The notes under the pieces were generated by a model. It searched no databases. It was not told the DNA's origin and saw only the letters and a list, made by a program, of their open reading frames with translations. From contig JAPLOZ010000029.1 in the NCBI GenBank assembly GCA_026400435.1, positions 1 to 61,631 of the forward strand: 61,631 nt of DNA, read 5' to 3'. The translations under genes and the position numbers were made by a program. Positions 1-9,466 of this stretch are shown one piece after another (within the stretch, counting starts at the first letter, position 1; every line of letters begins with the position of its first letter). The stretch is from Hyphomicrobiales bacterium. GTDB lineage: Bacteria > Pseudomonadota > Alphaproteobacteria > Rhizobiales > Rhizobiaceae.

Positions 1-2
1 GC

Positions 3-1526
3 ATCCGGTGGGACGTGCATCGCTACCTGCTAAAGCAGTCGATGACCTTCTACCAGGACGAATTCGCCGGCCGCATCGCCACCAAGCTGATGCAGACGGC
101 TCTGGCGGTGCGCGAGTGCGTGATCAAGCTGATCGACGTGCTGAACTACGTGATCGTCTACTTCCTGGGCATGCTCTACATCGTCGGTTCATCGGATTGG
201 CGGCTCGCGGCGCCGCTGGTGGTCTGGCTTGCCTGCTACGTCCTGCTGCTTCGCCACTTCATCCCGCGCCTGGGCAAGGTCGCCGAGGAGCAAGCCGACG
301 CGCGCTCGACCATGACCGGGCGGGTGGTCGACAGCTACACCAACATACAGACGGTGAAGCTCTTCTCGCATGCGCGCCGCGAGGCGAGCTTCGCGCGCGA
401 AGGGATGGCCGAGTTCCTGGAGACGGTCCACCGCTCGATGCGGCTTGTCACGAACCTGTACGGCCTCCTCTATCTGATGAATTCGCTGCTGCTGTTCTCC
501 GTCAGCGCGCTATCGATCTGGCTGTGGCTCGGCGAAGCAGTCACCATCGGCGCGGTCGCGGTGGTGATCGGCCTGGTGCTGCGCCTCTGGGGCATGTCGC
601 AGTGGATCATGTGGGAGATGTCGGCGCTGTTCGAAAACATCGGCACGGTGCAGGACGGCATAGGATCGATCTCGCTGCCCAGACTGGTCGAGGACAGGCC
701 GGGCGCCCAGGATATCGTCGTCCATCAGGGCGCGATCGAGTATCGCGAGATCGGTTTCCACTACGGCAAGGGCAAGGGCGTCATCGAGAACCTGTCGCTG
801 ACCGTCCGGCCGGGCGAGAAGGTCGGCATCGTCGGCCGCTCGGGGGCTGGCAAGTCGACGCTGGTCAACCTGTTGCTGCGTTTCTACGACCTCGAGAGCG
901 GCAAGATCCTGATCGACGGGCAGGACATCGGCACGGTGACGCAAGACAGCCTGCGCGCGCAGATCGGCATGGTGACGCAGGATACCTCGCTGCTGCATCG
1001 CTCGGTGCGCGACAATATTCTCTACGGCCGCCCTGATGCCGGCGAAGAGTTGATGGTGGAAGCAGCGCGGCGGGCGGAAGCTCTGGAGTTCGTCGGCAGC
1101 CTTACCGATCCCAAGGGCCGCAAGGGGTTCGACGCTCATGTCGGCGAACGCGGCGTCAAGCTCTCCGGCGGCCAGCGGCAGCGTGTGGCGATCGCCCGCG
1201 TGATGCTCAAGGACGCGCCGATCCTGATCCTCGACGAGGCGACCTCGGCCTTGGACTCCGAGGTCGAGGCGGCGATCCAGGAGAACCTCTACAAGCTCAT
1301 GGAGGGCAAGACGGTGATCGCGATCGCGCATCGGCTCTCGACCATCGCCGCCATGGACCGGCTGGTCGTCATGGACGGCGGCCGCATCGTCGAAGAGGGC
1401 TCGCACGAACAGCTTGTCGCGAGCGGCGGCATTTATGCCGGGCTTTGGCAGCGGCAGTCGGGTGGTTTCCTGCTCGCCGACGCCGAACCGGAACCTTCCA
1501 CTTCCAGGGAAATTGCAGCGGAATGA
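3..1526 (+). CDS. ABC exporter half-transporter (membrane domain fused to ATPase), 5' end missing
   Basis: The reading frame is already open at the window edge, so the true start lies upstream; the first visible start-like codon is GTG at 15. The visible part begins inside the type-I exporter transmembrane domain, with hydrophobic segments over roughly the first 220 residues. A complete nucleotide-binding domain follows: Walker A GRSGAGKST, signature LSGGQRQR, Walker B ILILDEATSALD and the H-loop IAIAHRLST. Its stop overlaps the ATG of the next gene by 4 bases (ATGA), and the two proteins are close paralogues. They probably form a heterodimeric inner-membrane exporter of the MsbA/multidrug or lipid type. 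The substrate cannot be read from sequence. Confidence 0.93.
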   Translation: MRWDVHRYLLKQSMTFYQDEFAGRIATKLMQTALAVRECVIKLIDVLNYVIVYFLGMLYIVGSSDWRLAAPLVVWLACYVLLLRHFIPRLGKVAEEQADARSTMTGRVVDSYTNIQTVKLFSHARREASFAREGMAEFLETVHRSMRLVTNLYGLLYLMNSLLLFSVSALSIWLWLGEAVTIGAVAVVIGLVLRLWGMSQWIMWEMSALFENIGTVQDGIGSISLPRLVEDRPGAQDIVVHQGAIEYREIGFHYGKGKGVIENLSLTVRPGEKVGIVGRSGAGKSTLVNLLLRFYDLESGKILIDGQDIGTVTQDSLRAQIGMVTQDTSLLHRSVRDNILYGRPDAGEELMVEAARRAEALEFVGSLTDPKGRKGFDAHVGERGVKLSGGQRQRVAIARVMLKDAPILILDEATSALDSEVEAAIQENLYKLMEGKTVIAIAHRLSTIAAMDRLVVMDGGRIVEEGSHEQLVASGGIYAGLWQRQSGGFLLADAEPEPSTSREIAAE

Positions 1527-3391
1527 GCGAAGGCGATTTCCGGGAGAAGCTGTGGGGACGGTTCGAGGGCGCGATCGACGCCTTCCACGACACCGAGCGC
1601 GAAGTGCTGCCGGATACGGCGCTGCAGTTCATCGTCTATTTCGCGGAGCAGGCGAAGACGCCGTTCATCCTGCTGCTGGTGACAAGCTTCTTCGTCGGCG
1701 CGGTGGACGCGGCGCTCTACTGGTCGGTGGGCTGGCTGATCGACCTGCTTGACCGCTCGAGCCCCTCGGCGCTGCTGGCCGAACACTGGCCGCAGCTTCT
1801 CGGGCTGCTGGTACTGCTACTCGTCGTGCGGGCGGCGGTGATGATCGCCTCCGCGGTGGTCGAACAGCAGATTGTCGTGCCTGGCTTCTATTCGATGGTT
1901 CGCTGGCAGGCGTTCCGGCGCGTCATCGAGCAGCCATACGCATTCTACCAGAACGACTTTGCGGGTCGAATCGCCACCAAGATCATGCAGGCGGGCGACG
2001 CGGTCGGCGAATTCATTGTCAACGTGCTGCAGACCGTCTGGTCGTTCCTCACTTTCATGGTGCTTACGATCACCATTCTCGTCTCACTCGATCCTTGGCT
2101 GGGGTTGGTCGTGACGCTCTGGTTCGTGGGCTATGCCAGCATTACCTGGTTCCTGATGCCGGAGATGCGCAGTGCGGGACGCGCGACCGCCGACGAACGC
2201 TCGGTGTTCAACGGCAGGCTTGTCGACGCCTTCACCAACATCGTGTCGGTGAAGCTGTTCGACAGCGGCAGGCGCGAGCACGTCTATATGCGCGACGGGC
2301 TGCAGAGCCTGCTTGCGGCGACTACCCGCCTGACGCGCGCTGTCACGACTGTGCGATCGGCGATCGCACTCCTGAATGGCGTCATGATGAGCACTGTCGC
2401 GGCGATCTGCGTTGTAAAATGGACCGGCGGCGGCCTCTCGACCGGCGCCATCGCGGCGGCGCTGGGGCTGGTGTTCCGGCTTAACCAGATGTCGGGCTGG
2501 ATGATGTTCAACATCAACGGGCTGGTGCGCAACTACGCGACCGTTCAGGATGCAACACGCACCATCTCGGTGAAGCCGGCGATCACCGATGCGGCCGACG
2601 CCAAGGTGCTTGCACGCGCCAGGGGCGATATCAGGTTCGAGAACGTGACTTTCCACTACGGCAAGGGGGAGGGCGTGATCGAGGGCCTGAACCTGCACAT
2701 CAGACCTGGCGAGAGGGTTGCGGTGATCGGGCCGTCGGGCGCCGGCAAGACGACCGTGGTCAACCTGATGCTGAGGCTTTTCGACGTGGAGAGCGGACGC
2801 ATCCTGATCGACGGAGACGACGTGCGCGCAGTGACGCAGGCCTCCCTGAGGGCGCAATTCGGCGTCGTCAGCCAGGACGCGGTGCTGATGCACCGGGCAA
2901 TCCGCGACAACATCGCCTACGCCAAGGAGGGCGCCACGCAGGCCGAGATCGAGGATGCCGCGAAGCGTGCCGCCGCGCACGACTTCATCGTCGATGTTGC
3001 CGACCCGAGGGGTCGCAAGGGTTATGACGCGCAGGTCGGCGAGCGGGGTGTTAAGCTGTCGGGCGGACAGCGGCAGCGCATCGCAATTGCGCGCATGATG
3101 CTGAAGGACGCGCCGATCCTGATCCTCGATGAAGCGACCTCAGCGCTCGATTCGGAGGTAGAGGCAGCGATCCAGGACAATCTCTACCGTCTGATGGAGG
3201 GCAAGACGGTGATTGCCATAGCGCACCGGCTTTCCACAATCGCGGCGCTCGACCGACTGATCGTTCTCGACGAAGGCAAGATCGTGGAGGAGGGTACCCA
3301 CGAAAGCCTGCTTGCCCGGGGCGGCCTCTACGCCCAATTGTGGAAAAGGCAATCAGGCGGTTTCCTCGGCGACCGGCTCGCCGCGGAATAG
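1523..3391 (+). CDS. ABC exporter half-transporter, second subunit
   Basis: This 622-residue protein has an N-terminal six-helix type-I exporter domain (about residues 40-340) and a C-terminal ATPase. The ATPase carries Walker A GPSGAGKTT, LSGGQRQR, Walker B ILILDEATSALD and IAIAHRLST. I chose the ATG at 1523 because it overlaps the upstream stop (ATGA) and gives the usual half-transporter length; the frame is open further upstream to 1445, but that stretch overlaps the previous gene. The ATPase half is nearly identical to that of the upstream gene, pointing to a tandem duplication and a heterodimer. Both motif sets look intact, so neither ATP site is obviously dead. Confidence 0.93.
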   Translation: MSEGDFREKLWGRFEGAIDAFHDTEREVLPDTALQFIVYFAEQAKTPFILLLVTSFFVGAVDAALYWSVGWLIDLLDRSSPSALLAEHWPQLLGLLVLLLVVRAAVMIASAVVEQQIVVPGFYSMVRWQAFRRVIEQPYAFYQNDFAGRIATKIMQAGDAVGEFIVNVLQTVWSFLTFMVLTITILVSLDPWLGLVVTLWFVGYASITWFLMPEMRSAGRATADERSVFNGRLVDAFTNIVSVKLFDSGRREHVYMRDGLQSLLAATTRLTRAVTTVRSAIALLNGVMMSTVAAICVVKWTGGGLSTGAIAAALGLVFRLNQMSGWMMFNINGLVRNYATVQDATRTISVKPAITDAADAKVLARARGDIRFENVTFHYGKGEGVIEGLNLHIRPGERVAVIGPSGAGKTTVVNLMLRLFDVESGRILIDGDDVRAVTQASLRAQFGVVSQDAVLMHRAIRDNIAYAKEGATQAEIEDAAKRAAAHDFIVDVADPRGRKGYDAQVGERGVKLSGGQRQRIAIARMMLKDAPILILDEATSALDSEVEAAIQDNLYRLMEGKTVIAIAHRLSTIAALDRLIVLDEGKIVEEGTHESLLARGGLYAQLWKRQSGGFLGDRLAAE

Positions 3392-3403
3392 GAGGCGGGC
3401 GCC

Positions 3404-3715
3404 TTGTCGCAGCGCATGTCGGACATCTGGCCGGGACTTCCCGCCGATTCAGGACTCGATCTGCTTGGCAGCGAGATTCTGGCCGAAAAGGCCGCAGCGC
3501 TTGGAAAAGCCGGCGAAAAGGCGCGGCTCGCTCTCGAGAGGTTGAAGGCGAAACCCAGGGAGGCCGAGGGGCGCGAGACCCTGCTCAAGGATGCTGCCCA
3601 CGCGGTGCACGCCTATTTCATCCAGCGCGAACTGTGCGGGTTGCGCCGGCATGAAGCGATCATCCGGGAATACGAGATTCCAACGGCCGTGCTGGTGCGG
3701 CTCGGCGCGAAATAG
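3404..3715 (+). CDS. Small conserved-looking protein of unknown function
   Basis: This 103-residue, charged, probably cytoplasmic protein has a helical middle rich in Ala, Glu, Lys and Arg (about residues 25-60) and ends in a compact segment with FIQRELCGLRRHE. The TTG at 3404 is preferred over the ATG at 3416 because AGGAGG lies at 3390-3395, at good spacing for TTG. It starts 12 bases after the exporter stop and is probably co-transcribed with it. It resembles small rhizobial proteins of unknown function (possibly DUF6665), but that is recall, not a search result. No role is proposed. Confidence 0.7.
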   Translation: MSQRMSDIWPGLPADSGLDLLGSEILAEKAAALGKAGEKARLALERLKAKPREAEGRETLLKDAAHAVHAYFIQRELCGLRRHEAIIREYEIPTAVLVRLGAK

Positions 3716-3994
3716 TTCTAAGGGGCATGTCGTCCGCAACGGGTCGCGGTTTGACCCACGAGCGGATTTGCAAACCGCCGCAACATCCCGAATTGCTTGG
3801 CTTTGCGCCCACTCCGCGACAATCTGACCTGCCTCATGGTGCCGTCTGGACAAAGAGAGGCTTCACGCATAAACCAAATTCGAAAATGCCGGAGGATCTC
3901 GCCAGCACGTTTGCCATGCGCAAGCGGACCGGCGTGGACGAGCGAGGGGAATGGCTCGGCCGCCGGCGATCATGAGACGAAAGGACGGAGTCCC

Positions 3995-4558
3995 GTGAGC
4001 GCGACCGACACCCACGATCCCAACCGTCGTGATTTTCTTTATGTTGCCACCGGCATGGCAGGCGCAGTCGGCGCCGCCGCGGTCGCTTGGCCCTTCATCG
4101 ATCAGATGAGGCCCGATGCCTCCACCCTGGCGCTGGCCGCGATCGAGGTTGATGTCGCGCAGTTGCAGCCGGGAATGTCGCTGACGGTCAAGTGGCGCGG
4201 CAAGCCGGTTTTCATCCGCAACCGGACGCCAGAAGAAGTCGAGGCCGCCAAGAACACAAATATCGACGAGTTGAAGGATCCGGTGGCACGCAACGCCAAC
4301 CTGCCAGCCAACGCACCGGCGACCGACGTCGCCCGCTCGGCAGGCGAAGGTAAGGAGAACTGGCTCGTGATGGTCGGCGTATGCACGCATCTCGGTTGCG
4401 TGCCGCTGGGTCAGTCCGGCGAGTACAATGGCTGGTTCTGCCCGTGCCACGGTTCGGTCTACGATACGGCTGGCCGCATCCGGAAGGGACCGGCGCCGGA
4501 GAACCTTGCGGTGCCGACGTTCGCATTCCTGTCGGACACCAAGATCCGGATCGGTTGA
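3995..4558 (+). CDS. petA: Ubiquinol-cytochrome c reductase, Rieske iron-sulfur subunit
   Basis: This is the Rieske [2Fe-2S] subunit of cytochrome bc1, which passes electrons from ubiquinol to cytochrome c1 on the periplasmic side of the inner membrane. The cluster-binding motifs CTHLGC (residues 130-135) and CPCHGS (149-154) are intact. The N-terminus has a twin-arginine signal/anchor (NRRDFLY, then a hydrophobic helix to about residue 35). GTG at 3995 is chosen because GGACGGAG lies just upstream and the length (187 residues) fits the family; the open frame reaches back to 3797. It is the first gene of petABC. Confidence 0.96.
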   Translation: MSATDTHDPNRRDFLYVATGMAGAVGAAAVAWPFIDQMRPDASTLALAAIEVDVAQLQPGMSLTVKWRGKPVFIRNRTPEEVEAAKNTNIDELKDPVARNANLPANAPATDVARSAGEGKENWLVMVGVCTHLGCVPLGQSGEYNGWFCPCHGSVYDTAGRIRKGPAPENLAVPTFAFLSDTKIRIG

Positions 4559-4571
4559 GGGGGACAATCCA

Positions 4572-5873
4572 ATGAGCGGTGGACACTCGACCTATTCGCC
4601 CAAGACCGGCCTCGGACGCTGGGTTGACGCGCGCATGCCGCTGCCGCGGCTGGTGCACGACTCTTTCGTCTCCTATCCCGTTCCGCGCAACCTCAACTAT
4701 GCCTATGCGTTCGGCGGCATCCTTTCGATCATGCTGGTCGCGCAGATCCTGACCGGCGTCGCACTCGCCATGCACTATGTCTCCGACACCAGCCTCGCCT
4801 TCCAGTCCGTTGAGAAGATCATGCGCGACGTCAATTCGGGATGGCTGCTGCGTTACCTGCACTCGAATGGCGCTTCGATGTTCTTCATCGCGGTCTATGT
4901 CCACATCTTCCGAGGTCTCTACTACGGCTCCTACAAGGCGCCCCGCGAACTGCTGTGGATTCTCGGCTGCATCATCTACCTGCTGATGATGGCGACGGGC
5001 TTCATGGGCTATGTGCTGCCATGGGGACAGATGAGCTTCTGGGGGGCTACCGTCATCACCGGTTTCTTCACGGCGATCCCGCTGGTCGGCGACTGGATAC
5101 AGCAACTGCTGCTCGGCGGCTTCGCGGTCGACAACCCGACGCTCAACCGCTTCTTCTCGCTGCACTACCTGCTGCCGTTCATGATAGCCGGTGTCGTCGT
5201 TCTGCACGTCTGGGCCCTGCATGTCGTCGGCCAGACCAACCCGACCGGCATCGAGGTCAAGTCGAAGACCGACACCGTTGCCTTCACGCCCTACGCGACC
5301 ATCAAGGATGCGTTCGCGATGGTGATGTTCCTGATCATGTTCGCCTGGTTCGTTTTCTACATCCCGAACTATCTTGGACATCCGGACAACTACATCGTTG
5401 CAAACCCGTTGAAGACGCCGGCCCACATCGTGCCTGAATGGTACTACCTGCCATTCTACGCGATCCTGCGCGCCATAACGTTCAACATCGGTCCGATCGA
5501 TTCCAAACTTGGCGGCGTACTCGCCATGTTCGGCTCGATCGCGGTGCTTTTCTTCGTGCCTTGGCTCGACACCTCGAAGGTGCGCTCCGCGGTGTATCGC
5601 CCGTGGTACAAGATCTTTTTCTGGCTTTTCGTAGCCAACGCCCTGCTTCTGGGGTGGCTCGGATCGCGTCCGGCCGAAGGCACCTACGTGTTGATGGCGC
5701 AGTTCTCGACATTGTTCTATTTCGGGTTCTTTCTCGTGATCATGCCTCTGCTGGGCTGGCTCGAGACACCGCGACGGCTGCCGAATTCGATTACCGAAGC
5801 GGTGCTCGAAAAGAACAAGGGCGGCTCCGGCCATGCGGTCGGCGCGGCCGCCGCGCCGGAAACCAAAGGCTGA
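4572..5873 (+). CDS. petB: Cytochrome b subunit of the bc1 complex
   Basis: This 433-residue integral membrane protein has about eight hydrophobic helices and family motifs such as [30 protein letters not shown] and the quinol-site [13 protein letters not shown]. It binds two b hemes and carries the Qo and Qi sites. The open frame extends upstream to 4428 inside petA; ATG at 4572 is chosen because it follows the petA stop by 13 bases and begins with typical sequence. It is the middle gene of petABC and is separate from c1, not fused as in the fbcH type. Confidence 0.97.
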   Translation: MSGGHSTYSPKTGLGRWVDARMPLPRLVHDSFVSYPVPRNLNYAYAFGGILSIMLVAQILTGVALAMHYVSDTSLAFQSVEKIMRDVNSGWLLRYLHSNGASMFFIAVYVHIFRGLYYGSYKAPRELLWILGCIIYLLMMATGFMGYVLPWGQMSFWGATVITGFFTAIPLVGDWIQQLLLGGFAVDNPTLNRFFSLHYLLPFMIAGVVVLHVWALHVVGQTNPTGIEVKSKTDTVAFTPYATIKDAFAMVMFLIMFAWFVFYIPNYLGHPDNYIVANPLKTPAHIVPEWYYLPFYAILRAITFNIGPIDSKLGGVLAMFGSIAVLFFVPWLDTSKVRSAVYRPWYKIFFWLFVANALLLGWLGSRPAEGTYVLMAQFSTLFYFGFFLVIMPLLGWLETPRRLPNSITEAVLEKNKGGSGHAVGAAAAPETKG

Positions 5874-5904
5874 GCGAAGCGGAAGCTTGAGAGGGACATT
5901 TCCG

Positions 5905-6768
5905 ATGAACAGGATTCTCAGCCTTCTGGCGTCCGCGGGCTTCGTCTTGGCCGGTACGCTCGGCGTTGCGATGGCGGCCGAGGGAGGCCACAACGAGGCC
6001 GAGCCAACGCATTTCCCGATCATGAAGCCGACCGAGGAGAAATGGTCGTTCGCTGGGCCGTTCGGGACCTACGACAAGGCGCAACTGCAGCGCGGGCTCA
6101 AGATCTACAAGGAAGTGTGCTCAGCCTGCCATTCGATGAACCTGGTGTCGTTCCGGACGCTGGGAGCGCTCGGATACTCCGAAGCGCAGGTCAGGACATT
6201 CGCCGCCGAATACACCGTGCAGGACGGGCCTAACGCCGACGGCGAGATGTTCGAGCGCCCGGCGGTTCCTTCCGACCACTTTCCGTCGCCGTTCCCCAAC
6301 ACGGAGGCTGCGGCTGCGGCAAACAACGGTGCTGCTCCGCCGGACTTTTCGCTGATCGCCAAGGCGCGTGGAGTCGAGCGCGGCTTCCCGACGTTCGTCT
6401 TCGACATATTTACCCAGTATGCTCAGGGCGGACCGGACTATATCCATTCGCTGTTGACCGGCTACGACCACGAGCCACCGGCCGGCATGCAGATTGCAGA
6501 GGGTACGTACTACAATCCGTTCTTCATTGGCGGAAAGGCGCTGGCTATGCCCAAGCCCCTTTCAGACGACCAGGTAACGTACGATGATGGTACCCCGCAG
6601 ACTCTGGATCAGTATTCGCGCGATGTGTCCGCGTTCCTCATGTGGGCGGCCGAGCCTCACCTCGAGGATCGCAAGAGGACCGGTTTCCGGGTCATGATCT
6701 TCCTGGTACTTTTCGCCGGCCTGGTCTACGCGACAAAGCGCAAGGTCTGGTCCAACGTCGCCCATTGA
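5905..6768 (+). CDS. petC: Cytochrome c1 of the bc1 complex
   Basis: This 287-residue protein has a cleavable signal peptide (about residues 1-24, ending AMA), the heme-c site CSACH at 72-76 and a C-terminal membrane anchor (about residues 258-278). It accepts electrons from the Rieske protein and delivers them to soluble cytochrome c. The start at 5905 gives a clean signal peptide and follows petB by 31 bases. A strong terminator just downstream closes the operon. Confidence 0.97.
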   Translation: MNRILSLLASAGFVLAGTLGVAMAAEGGHNEAEPTHFPIMKPTEEKWSFAGPFGTYDKAQLQRGLKIYKEVCSACHSMNLVSFRTLGALGYSEAQVRTFAAEYTVQDGPNADGEMFERPAVPSDHFPSPFPNTEAAAAANNGAAPPDFSLIAKARGVERGFPTFVFDIFTQYAQGGPDYIHSLLTGYDHEPPAGMQIAEGTYYNPFFIGGKALAMPKPLSDDQVTYDDGTPQTLDQYSRDVSAFLMWAAEPHLEDRKRTGFRVMIFLVLFAGLVYATKRKVWSNVAH

Positions 6769-6794
6769 GGCTGGCAACGATGCGCAAGCGTGAA

Positions 6795-6820
6795 GGGGCG
6801 CCGCGAGCGCCCTTTTCTTT
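6795..6820 (+). terminator. Rho-independent terminator of petABC
   Basis: The inverted repeat GGGCGC (6796-6801) / GCGCCC (6807-6812) encloses a 5-base loop and is followed by a T-rich run TTTTCTTTT. It starts 27 bases after the petC stop and before apt, so it separates the two transcription units. Confidence 0.85.
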
Positions 6821-6864
6821 TGCCCTCGAGGTCGTCACACTGGATTGCACCTGGGGCCTCGCCA

Positions 6865-7410
6865 ATGAATGCTTCGCTTGAACAGACGCTGCTTTCGGCG
6901 ATCCGAACGATCCCGGACTACCCGAAGCCCGGGATATTGTTCCGCGATATCACGACGTTGCTTGGGGATGCGCGGGCGTTCCGGCGCGCGATCGACGAAC
7001 TGGTGCATCCCTATGCCGGTCTGAAGGTCGACAAGATTGCAGGCATCGAGGCGCGGGGCTTCATCCTCGGCGGCGCCATCGCCCACCAGCTCTCGGCTGG
7101 GTTCATCCCTATCCGCAAGAAGGGCAAGCTGCCGCACGACACCGTGCGGGTCGCCTACAGCCTTGAATACGGGCTCGACGAGATGGAGATGCACAGGGAC
7201 GCGGTGAAACCGGGCGAAAAGGTGATCCTGGTCGACGACCTGATCGCGACCGGCGGAACCGCCGAGGGCGCCGTCAAGCTTTTGACGCAGATGGGCGCCG
7301 ACATTCTGGCTGCATGCTTTGTCATCGACCTGCCTGATCTGGGCGGGCGCAAGAAGCTCGAGGCCCTTGGTGTGACGGTGAGAACGCTGGTTTCGTTCGA
7401 AGGGCATTGA
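6865..7410 (+). CDS. apt: Adenine phosphoribosyltransferase
   Basis: This enzyme converts adenine and PRPP to AMP in the cytoplasm (purine salvage). The 181-residue protein has the type-I phosphoribosyltransferase PRPP loop [17 protein letters not shown] and the N-terminal [14 protein letters not shown] typical of Apt. ATG at 6865 gives the family length; the upstream extension to 6790 would run through the petABC terminator. It converges on the MaoC genes. It fits with the purine salvage genes much further along the window (add, punA, adenosine kinase). Confidence 0.96.
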   Translation: MNASLEQTLLSAIRTIPDYPKPGILFRDITTLLGDARAFRRAIDELVHPYAGLKVDKIAGIEARGFILGGAIAHQLSAGFIPIRKKGKLPHDTVRVAYSLEYGLDEMEMHRDAVKPGEKVILVDDLIATGGTAEGAVKLLTQMGADILAACFVIDLPDLGGRKKLEALGVTVRTLVSFEGH

Positions 7411-7423
7411 CGGCCCCTGTATG

Positions 7424-7894
7424 CTACTCGACCTTCACCAGCACCGCGCTCTCGAACTCGATGACCTTGGCGCCGGTCGAATCGACACCCTCCGCGCGTA
7501 CCGTGAGCATCCGCCAGCCAGGCCTCGACGTCATCGGCCGGTGCGAAAGGGCGGTGCGGCTGTAGCTGACCGTCTCGCCGGCGAGGACAGGCTTGGGCCA
7601 CTTCATATCGCTGATGCCCGGCGATGGGCCGAACTCCGGCGCGGGCCCCGGTCCTTCCCAGCGTTTTCCCGGCGTCGCCAGATTTTGCTTCATCCAGACT
7701 GCCGCTGTCTGCCAACCGGACGCGCAAAGTCCCCCGAAGACGCTCTTCCTTGCGGCGTCCTCATCAACGTGGAAAGGCTGCGGATCGTACTTTCTCGCAA
7801 ATGCCTTGATGCCCTCGGCGTCGAAGGTGTGGGATCCAAGGGGGACCGTAATGCCGATGTCGAAGAACTCGTCGAGGCTGGAATCTCGCATCAT
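7424..7894 (-). CDS. MaoC-fold dehydratase, second of a pair
   Basis: This 156-residue single hot-dog-fold protein of the MaoC/(R)-specific enoyl-CoA hydratase group contains FARKYDPQPFHVDEDAARKSVFGGLCASGW, where the Asp/His hydratase pair is expected. Such proteins hydrate enoyl-CoA thioesters. It starts with two adjacent ATGs, the first overlapping the stop of its paralogue by 4 bases (7891-7894), so the two are translationally coupled and may act as a heterodimer. The substrate is unknown. Confidence 0.88.
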   Translation of the reverse strand: MMRDSSLDEFFDIGITVPLGSHTFDAEGIKAFARKYDPQPFHVDEDAARKSVFGGLCASGWQTAAVWMKQNLATPGKRWEGPGPAPEFGPSPGISDMKWPKPVLAGETVSYSRTALSHRPMTSRPGWRMLTVRAEGVDSTGAKVIEFESAVLVKVE

Positions 7895-8352
7895 GCGGCT
7901 TCCTCGCGCCTGAGAAACATGTTGGTGTTCTCAAGTTCGAACACCGTTTCGCCGCGCTGATTGACAAGTTCGGAGTGCATGGTGACGAGACCGAGCTTCG
8001 GTCGCGACCTGGATTCGCGTGTCGCCAGGATCCTGGTTTTGCCAGTCAGGCGATCACCTGCCAGAACCGGCCTTTTCCATCTGATCTTGTCGACCCCCGG
8101 CGCGCCTTGAGAGGTGCTGTCGAGCAGGAAGCCGTCGCATAGCATGCGCATAAACATCGCGCAGGTATGCCACCCTGACGCCGACAGCCCGCCGAGAATG
8201 CTTGCCTTGCCGGCGGCCTCATCGAGATGCATGGGTTGCGGATCGTACTCACTGGCGAATTCGATGATCTCTTGGGCGGCAACATGCTTTGTGCCGAGGT
8301 CGATCGCCAGACCCTCAGTGAAATCCTCGAACGCCCATGTCTTTCGGGTCAT
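7891..8352 (-). CDS. MaoC-fold dehydratase, first of a pair
   Basis: This 153-residue MaoC-fold protein has FASEYDPQPMHLDEAAGKASILGGLSASGW, closely matching its downstream paralogue. The ATG at 8352 overlaps the corA stop by 4 bases (8349-8352). An upstream in-frame start at 8439 would run far into corA and is rejected. The gene order in transcription is corA, maoC, maoC, with two ATGA overlaps, so these are expected to be made together. The two hydratases probably work as a pair on CoA or ACP thioesters. Confidence 0.88.
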   Translation of the reverse strand: MTRKTWAFEDFTEGLAIDLGTKHVAAQEIIEFASEYDPQPMHLDEAAGKASILGGLSASGWHTCAMFMRMLCDGFLLDSTSQGAPGVDKIRWKRPVLAGDRLTGKTRILATRESRSRPKLGLVTMHSELVNQRGETVFELENTNMFLRREEAA

Positions 8353-9314
8353 AGCCAACCCTTCCGGCGGAAGAACCAAAACGGTAGAACCGCCGACACG
8401 ATCATCATGCCGAGGGCAAGAGGATAGCCGAATATCCACTTCAATTCGGGCATGATCTCGAAGTTCATTCCATAGACGGAGGCGACCAGCGTCGGCGGCA
8501 GAAAGACCACGGCGGCGACGGACACGATCTTGATGATGGCGTTCTGCTCGATGTTGATCATGCCGAGCGTCGCGTCGAGCAGAAAGGTGATCTTCTGGGT
8601 CTGAAACGAGGCGTGGTCGGAGAGCGAAGCCACGTCGCGCGCGATGGTCTTGACCCGCGCCCGCAATCCCTTGTCGTCGCTGACGACATTTGCGAGAAAG
8701 CCCGACAGCCGCTGCAAGGTCAGCATGCTGTCCTGGATCTTGGAGACAAGGTCCTCCTTGCTGCCGATCCGATGCAGCAGTTCCTGGAAGTCGCGGTCGC
8801 GGTTGGAGGCTTTTTTCGCCGTCGGGTGAAAAATGTCCTGAGAAATATCCACCACTTCCCGGCTGGCGCGCTCCAGGACGTCCGCAAGCCGATCGACGAT
8901 CGCCTCCAGCAGGGAGAGCAGAATGGTTTCACCGTTGGTGCAGCCAGTATCAGCCTTTTCGGCACGAACAGGAAAGGTCTGAAAAGCGCGCGGCTCATGA
9001 TATCGGACGGTAATGAGCCTTTCGCCGGCAAGGACGAACGTCACCGGAAGCATCGCGGGCCGGTCGCCGTCGGCGTGTGCCGGCAGCGTCGCGGTCATCA
9101 CGTAAGCGCCGTTCTCCACATATAGCCTGGAGGAAATCTCGATCTCCTCCATTTCTTCGCGGGTGGGAATGCCGACGCCTACCAGCTTCTCGACAAAATC
9201 CTCCTCTTCCCTGGTCGGGACGAGAAGGTCTATCCAGACCACCTTGTCCTGGTTGGAGGGAAGGTCGCCGACGACGCGCAGACGGTCATTGTCAGCGACG
9301 AAAGCCTTGATCAT
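8349..9314 (-). CDS. corA: CorA-family magnesium/divalent cation transporter
   Basis: This 321-residue protein has a large cytoplasmic N-terminal domain rich in acidic residues, a long helix (about residues 140-250) and two C-terminal transmembrane helices. The signature YGMNFE lies at the end of the first helix. CorA forms a pentameric Mg2+ channel in the inner membrane. Length and motif match the family. It is the first gene of a tight three-gene unit with two MaoC hydratases. Confidence 0.95.
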   Translation of the reverse strand: MIKAFVADNDRLRVVGDLPSNQDKVVWIDLLVPTREEEDFVEKLVGVGIPTREEMEEIEISSRLYVENGAYVMTATLPAHADGDRPAMLPVTFVLAGERLITVRYHEPRAFQTFPVRAEKADTGCTNGETILLSLLEAIVDRLADVLERASREVVDISQDIFHPTAKKASNRDRDFQELLHRIGSKEDLVSKIQDSMLTLQRLSGFLANVVSDDKGLRARVKTIARDVASLSDHASFQTQKITFLLDATLGMINIEQNAIIKIVSVAAVVFLPPTLVASVYGMNFEIMPELKWIFGYPLALGMMIVSAVLPFWFFRRKGWL

Positions 9315-9403
9315 CGCCTTTTCTCCAAGGTTGCATGATGCATCGTGCCAACGATTGCGAGCGCTGCGCGCGCTTAGCCCCGGGGGAGAATTGCGTCAAG
9401 GGC

Positions 9404-9424
9404 GAGCCCGGTCTGTCCGGGCTC
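9404..9424. other. Stem-loop between corA and ychF
   Basis: GAGCCCGG (9404-9411) and CCGGGCTC (9417-9424) form a perfect 8-bp stem with a 5-base loop, downstream of ychF on the minus strand. No T-run follows on either strand, so it may only be a processing or stability element for the ychF transcript. The rest of the 152-base gap shows nothing clear. Confidence 0.45.
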
Positions 9425-9466
9425 CTGGTTGCTTCGGGTAACGCGGTCAAGTTCCTGTTTCGTCGG

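Noticed and set aside
4212-6023. 603-codon open frame on the minus strand across petA-petC
   Set aside because: It is antisense to cytochrome bc1 genes with clear motifs, has biased charged sequence typical of a shadow frame in GC-rich DNA, and no family signature.
9404-9424. Stem-loop as a true rho-independent terminator
   Set aside because: No T-run follows on either strand; kept only as a structural element.
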